DNA of 64,000 nucleotides from Chamaea fasciata (Eukaryota > Chordata > Aves > Passeriformes > Sylviidae): assembly GCA_029207755.1 (NCBI GenBank), contig JARCOQ010000003.1, forward strand, positions 93,016,646 to 93,080,645. The letters are read 5' to 3'. The notes under the pieces were generated by a model. The model worked only from the letters and a program-made list of their open reading frames with translations, ran no database searches and was not told the DNA's origin. Shown piece after piece: positions 60,321 through 64,000 of this stretch (positions are counted from its first letter, which is position 1; each line of letters begins with the position of its first letter). A program made the translations under genes and the position numbers.

Positions 60321-60841
60321 GTGACACCTGTGGAGAGAGAAGTCCACACGGGAGCTGCCTGTCCTTGAAGGACTGCACCCTGTGTAAGAGTGATCCACAG
60401 TGCAGCAGTTTTTGGGAGGACTGATACCTGTGGGATGGACTCATATTGGAGAATTTCATGGAGAACTATCTCCTGTGGGAGGGACTCCATGCTGGAGCAG
60501 GGAAGGACTCCTCTCCCTGAGCAGTGGCAGAAGCCATGGGTGATGAGCTGACCATAATTCCCTCACACCTCTGTGGGAGGAGGTAGAGCTGGGAAGGTGA
60601 GAGTGGTGGGCAGATACTGTTTCTAAGATCTTATTTTATTTCTAATTATCCTTCTCTTATTTTTTTAGTAATAATTTCATTTAATATATCTAATTTGACT
60701 CTGTTTTGCCCAGGATGGTATTTGATGAGTGATCCCTCCCAGTCCTCATCTCAGCTCATGGACCCCTCCTTAAGCTGTGAAGGTGAGTGACATAGAGGCT
60801 TTGGTGGGTGCCTGGAATCCAGCGAGGGTCAACCCACTACA

Positions 60842-63800
60842 TTTGTCATAGAAGAAAACTCCCTTCTTGTAAATCTGTAAATTGAAAACTATACATGGAA
60901 GGAGTCTCAGGAAGTGATAACGGGAATACCCTGTCATTATTTCAATGGAAATCTATACATGAAATATACATTTTCTCTTGTTCCATTTCTCCTCTGAAAT
61001 GAATCAAGTAATCTTTAGTTTAGGCTTTTGAAATGCAGTTAGCTAAATAAACTCTTAACAATTCAAGTGGCTAAATTTCACTTTTGAAAAAGGAAATCTA
61101 AGCTTTCTGGATTGAGGCCCTTTACCTGAATGAAAATAAACACTCCCTTGCTCAAGAGGTACATGCTTCACTGCCAGAGCACCCCTGTGCTACAAAGAGT
61201 TGCAATTCCTAAAGAAATATGAATTCTGCTAAAAGTAGAGACGAGAAGAACAAAGACCAGGTGTGATAGCCTAAGCTCTTGGCAGTGCAAGCCAATGGAG
61301 AAACTCTTTTAGGTGCAAACTAATTTAGTCTCATAGATTTTTTTTTTTTTAATCAAGCATTTATTCCATTTATTCTACTTCTGGACTTATTGACAGTGAA
61401 GGACTCCTGTGCTAAAAAAAAGCCATTCTGTCTACTAGCCATGATACAAACTAAAAGAGTTAAAAAGTATTTAAGGTTCACAGACATGGGTCATATCTCT
61501 TTCAACAGGCATACCTGGAAAAACATAACTTAAATTTTTTACACTTATAGGATCAATACATGAATGAAATTATATCAGTCAGCATGGCCAAATACTCTCA
61601 AAAATATTCACATGGAAAAATAAGCTGGGTAACAAATTCAATAGTACAAAAAACTGTAATGGAAGAATGAGGAATCATGAAATATTTGCACTAAATATTT
61701 TTGTGGACCATCATAAGGTCCCAAAAAACTTGATGAAAGGGCTGTACAGAGGTTCCTGTACTCTGGGTCAGATGCATGGGAGAAATATCAACAACATATT
61801 CTTACAAGTTCAAAACAAGACAAAACTTTATTGGTAAATTATGGAAAGTCAAGGAATTTTAGCAAAAGGTTTTGTCCAACATCCAACCAACACAGAACAA
61901 TTCTCACATCATTTATTTGGCCCATTCAACTTAACAAACTTTAAACCTATTTGTTATTAAGTTACTTGAAATGTTGCCAGAAGAGGGAATTAGAAGAAGA
62001 AGAAAGAGAGGAAACCAAAAAGATAGAAAAGATACAGAAAAACACACACTGTTATTTGTGAAGTTGTTAGCTGCCAACTAACTTCTGGGTTCCAAGCATG
62101 TTCAGACAGAAACTTCAAGGGCAGGGTAGGATAAAGACAGCTGCTTGACTTGTGCTCAGCCTTGAAAACCCCTGTTCCCTATAGTCCCCTTTAGGTGAGA
62201 CATGTGGTCACTCAGGTGCTGGGTTAGGCAGGAGAGGAGCTCTGCTCCCCTGTGCCAAGGTTCTATGACTGGCAGCTCTGCAGGGCGAGGCCTGACCTGC
62301 CCAACTTCCCCCCAAAGGCATCCCAAAATGTCTTGAGAAATCAATCTTTCTAGTGTCTGACAAACACAGTAATAAATTAATGTTAGGTTTAATGATAAGA
62401 TTACGCTCAAGACATGGGGTTGGATTTAAATCATCACAGATACCTCTACAGTACCTTAATAAAAAAGTTTCCTTGTGCCAAAATATAATAAACAGTATTT
62501 TTGAACTAACAACATAGCATATATTTTTTGAACAGTGATAGACTTATCAATTTTCATATGTATCAAACATTTTGTCAAATAATCACCTGACAAATGGGAA
62601 TTTTTTGATGATGGATCTGGTGGTGATAGAAATTTACACTGGATTAATTGATAACAAGCTTATTCAATTTAAGTTATGTTATATACAAACTTCGAGTTAT
62701 CTAACAACAGATATTACTGATTTCCAAGGTCTGCCTTTGAAAATATTTGGTAACATTTAATACCTCTAGTCAATGAAATTAAATTACATGGGCTACATTT
62801 TAATTTTGTAAGGCAATTATGAAATGCTCCAGTTAAAGGTGCAACGCCTGCCTTGCCTTCAGAATGTTTCTCAGGAGAGGGAAACCTTCTCAGCAAAGGT
62901 TTTGGGACCTTTCCACTGAACACTAATCAGGAAAAATAGTGATTAAAAAAATGAAAAGTAGAAAAAGAAAACAAAGAAATTAAGGTGAAAATTAAAAGAT
63001 TCTTTATTTACACAGATAAAGCCACAGCACAGATGGGAGACATTGCAATTGCTAATTTAAATTACATTAAAAATTCTCCAAGATTTAAATTTAAAAATAG
63101 CATTATTATAACTATATAAACAGTCACTACAAATTTCCTTACTGTGTTTTTCCAATAATAACATGGTAAGTGACAATGTTCTTACAATGGTAGGTAAAGT
63201 TGATGTATAGCATTCTTTTCTTCTCATCTCAAATCTAGAGTCAAACACAATAACATAAGATCTATCAAGGTACTGTAGTACTATTGTGTGAAATCAGGAA
63301 AGGAAACAGCTCTGACAAAAGATGAAGCAGTGAACTTTTCACAAAGAAATAAGTCAGTTACAACAGTGGTCTTTGAGGGATCAAAATTTAAGAAATGGCT
63401 TGATATTATCTGAGCTGAATTTCACTGCTTACTTGGGAAAGTAAATGTATAAAAATTATGTTTCCTAGAGGAATTCAAGAGTTGTAAAATTATTGGTGAT
63501 ATCAGAATGGCCGAAAAAGGAAATTGAGACAAATGAAAGAAATTAAGATTTAAGCATGACCCCCAAATGATAGAGCAGAGCAAAATTAAAGAATCAGATT
63601 TAGATTTTTTGCTTACTTTTCTTTTAACTCTTCACTGGTCTTAATAGCACTTAGAAAAATCCCACAGAAACATTAGATTGGAAAATATCCTGAGGAAAAC
63701 AAAAAGCAAGAGATCTTCAAGTTCAACTTCAATTAAAGAGTATGATTCCTGAATAAATATGAAAGATTTAGATAAGAGTGACTGGAGACTAAGTAAAAAT

Positions 63801-64000
63801 TTCTGAAAGAGGACATGAATAATAAATGAATGAATTATGTAAGGAAATAAGAATGAGATAGGATTTTATCAGTACTTAGCATAAGTATTCAATATAAAAG
63901 TTTTTAATGGTGTCTGCAGATAAATAAGAAGAGAAGAAAGACTTTGTGTCTCTCTCATGTCCTCTTTCCAGCAGTGGCTGTCAGACAGTACTTTGACAAG
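60842..64000. other. AT-rich unique sequence, no gene seen
   Basis: A GC-richer patch at about 62150-62330 stands out but shows no domain, exon structure or known repeat. The rest is AT-rich with short chance ORFs. Confidence 0.55.

Larger units (their letters stand above)
59070..60841 (+). mobile_element. ERV LTR with two later insertions, same family as 4998-5770
   Basis: Starts TGTTGCCATAGTAGGTTTGC and ends GGGTCAACCCACTACA. The outer LTR pieces are about 59070-59452, 59931-60054 and 60321-60841. They include a series of GTGGAG/CTGCAGCC units and an AT-rich polyadenylation region near 60630-60690. The order agrees with the antisense copy at 4998-5770. No target duplication is recognisable. 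Confidence 0.7.

Noticed and set aside
62150..62330. GC-richer patch as a possible exon or LTR
   Set aside because: No splice-bounded coding frame, no TG...CA ends with duplication and no known repeat words, so left unassigned.

Overview
The window looks like bird nuclear DNA, most likely from a songbird or close relative. It is AT-rich and CpG-poor. It is littered with CR1 LINE fragments that end in the bird-typical ATTCTRTG tail, and with several families of avian endogenous retrovirus LTRs. I found no host protein-coding gene, no rRNA or tRNA gene and no CRISPR. The long stretches between repeats are AT-rich unique sequence with only short chance ORFs, which fits a gene desert or the inside of a very large intron.

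The main object is a nearly intact, env-less endogenous retrovirus on the + strand at 46715-53487. It has two 784-bp LTRs that differ at only two positions, a Lys-type primer binding site, gag and a full pol (protease, RT, RNase H, integrase, with every catalytic residue present). Pol follows gag in the same frame after a UAG. A possible pseudoknot starts 8 nt after that UAG, the layout used for stop-codon readthrough in gammaretroviruses. Gag is unusual: its N-terminal half has two hydrophobic segments and a glycosylation sequon, it lacks a zinc knuckle, and it is cut by one in-frame TGA. By its pol, its lack of env and its likely 5-bp target duplication it is probably ERV-L-like (class III). 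It appears to have landed inside an older LTR of opposite orientation.

Layout: 1-9.6 kb holds CR1 pieces and one antisense LTR (4998-5770). A 344-bp solo LTR with a perfect 6-bp duplication lies at 9979-10322, and an antisense mosaic LTR at 11206-11899. A relative of the intact element's LTR is a solo LTR at 16919-17819. From 17.8 to 26.4 kb the sequence is mostly unique. An antisense LTR with a CR1 nested in it lies at 26456-27451, and a solo LTR with a perfect 6-bp duplication at 29695-30197. CR1 RT-region remnants fill 33.2-34.8 kb. A 491-nt pure purine tract lies at 35491-35981, and an LTR-like element at 38316-38935. A solo LTR at 42556-43081 splits one copy of a tandem duplication. The intact element follows at 46.7-53.5 kb, then an LTR at 56351-56906 and a triple-nested LTR at 59070-60841.

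Repeat assignments rest on reading by eye against remembered family features and on similarity between copies inside the window. Edges without a target duplication are approximate.
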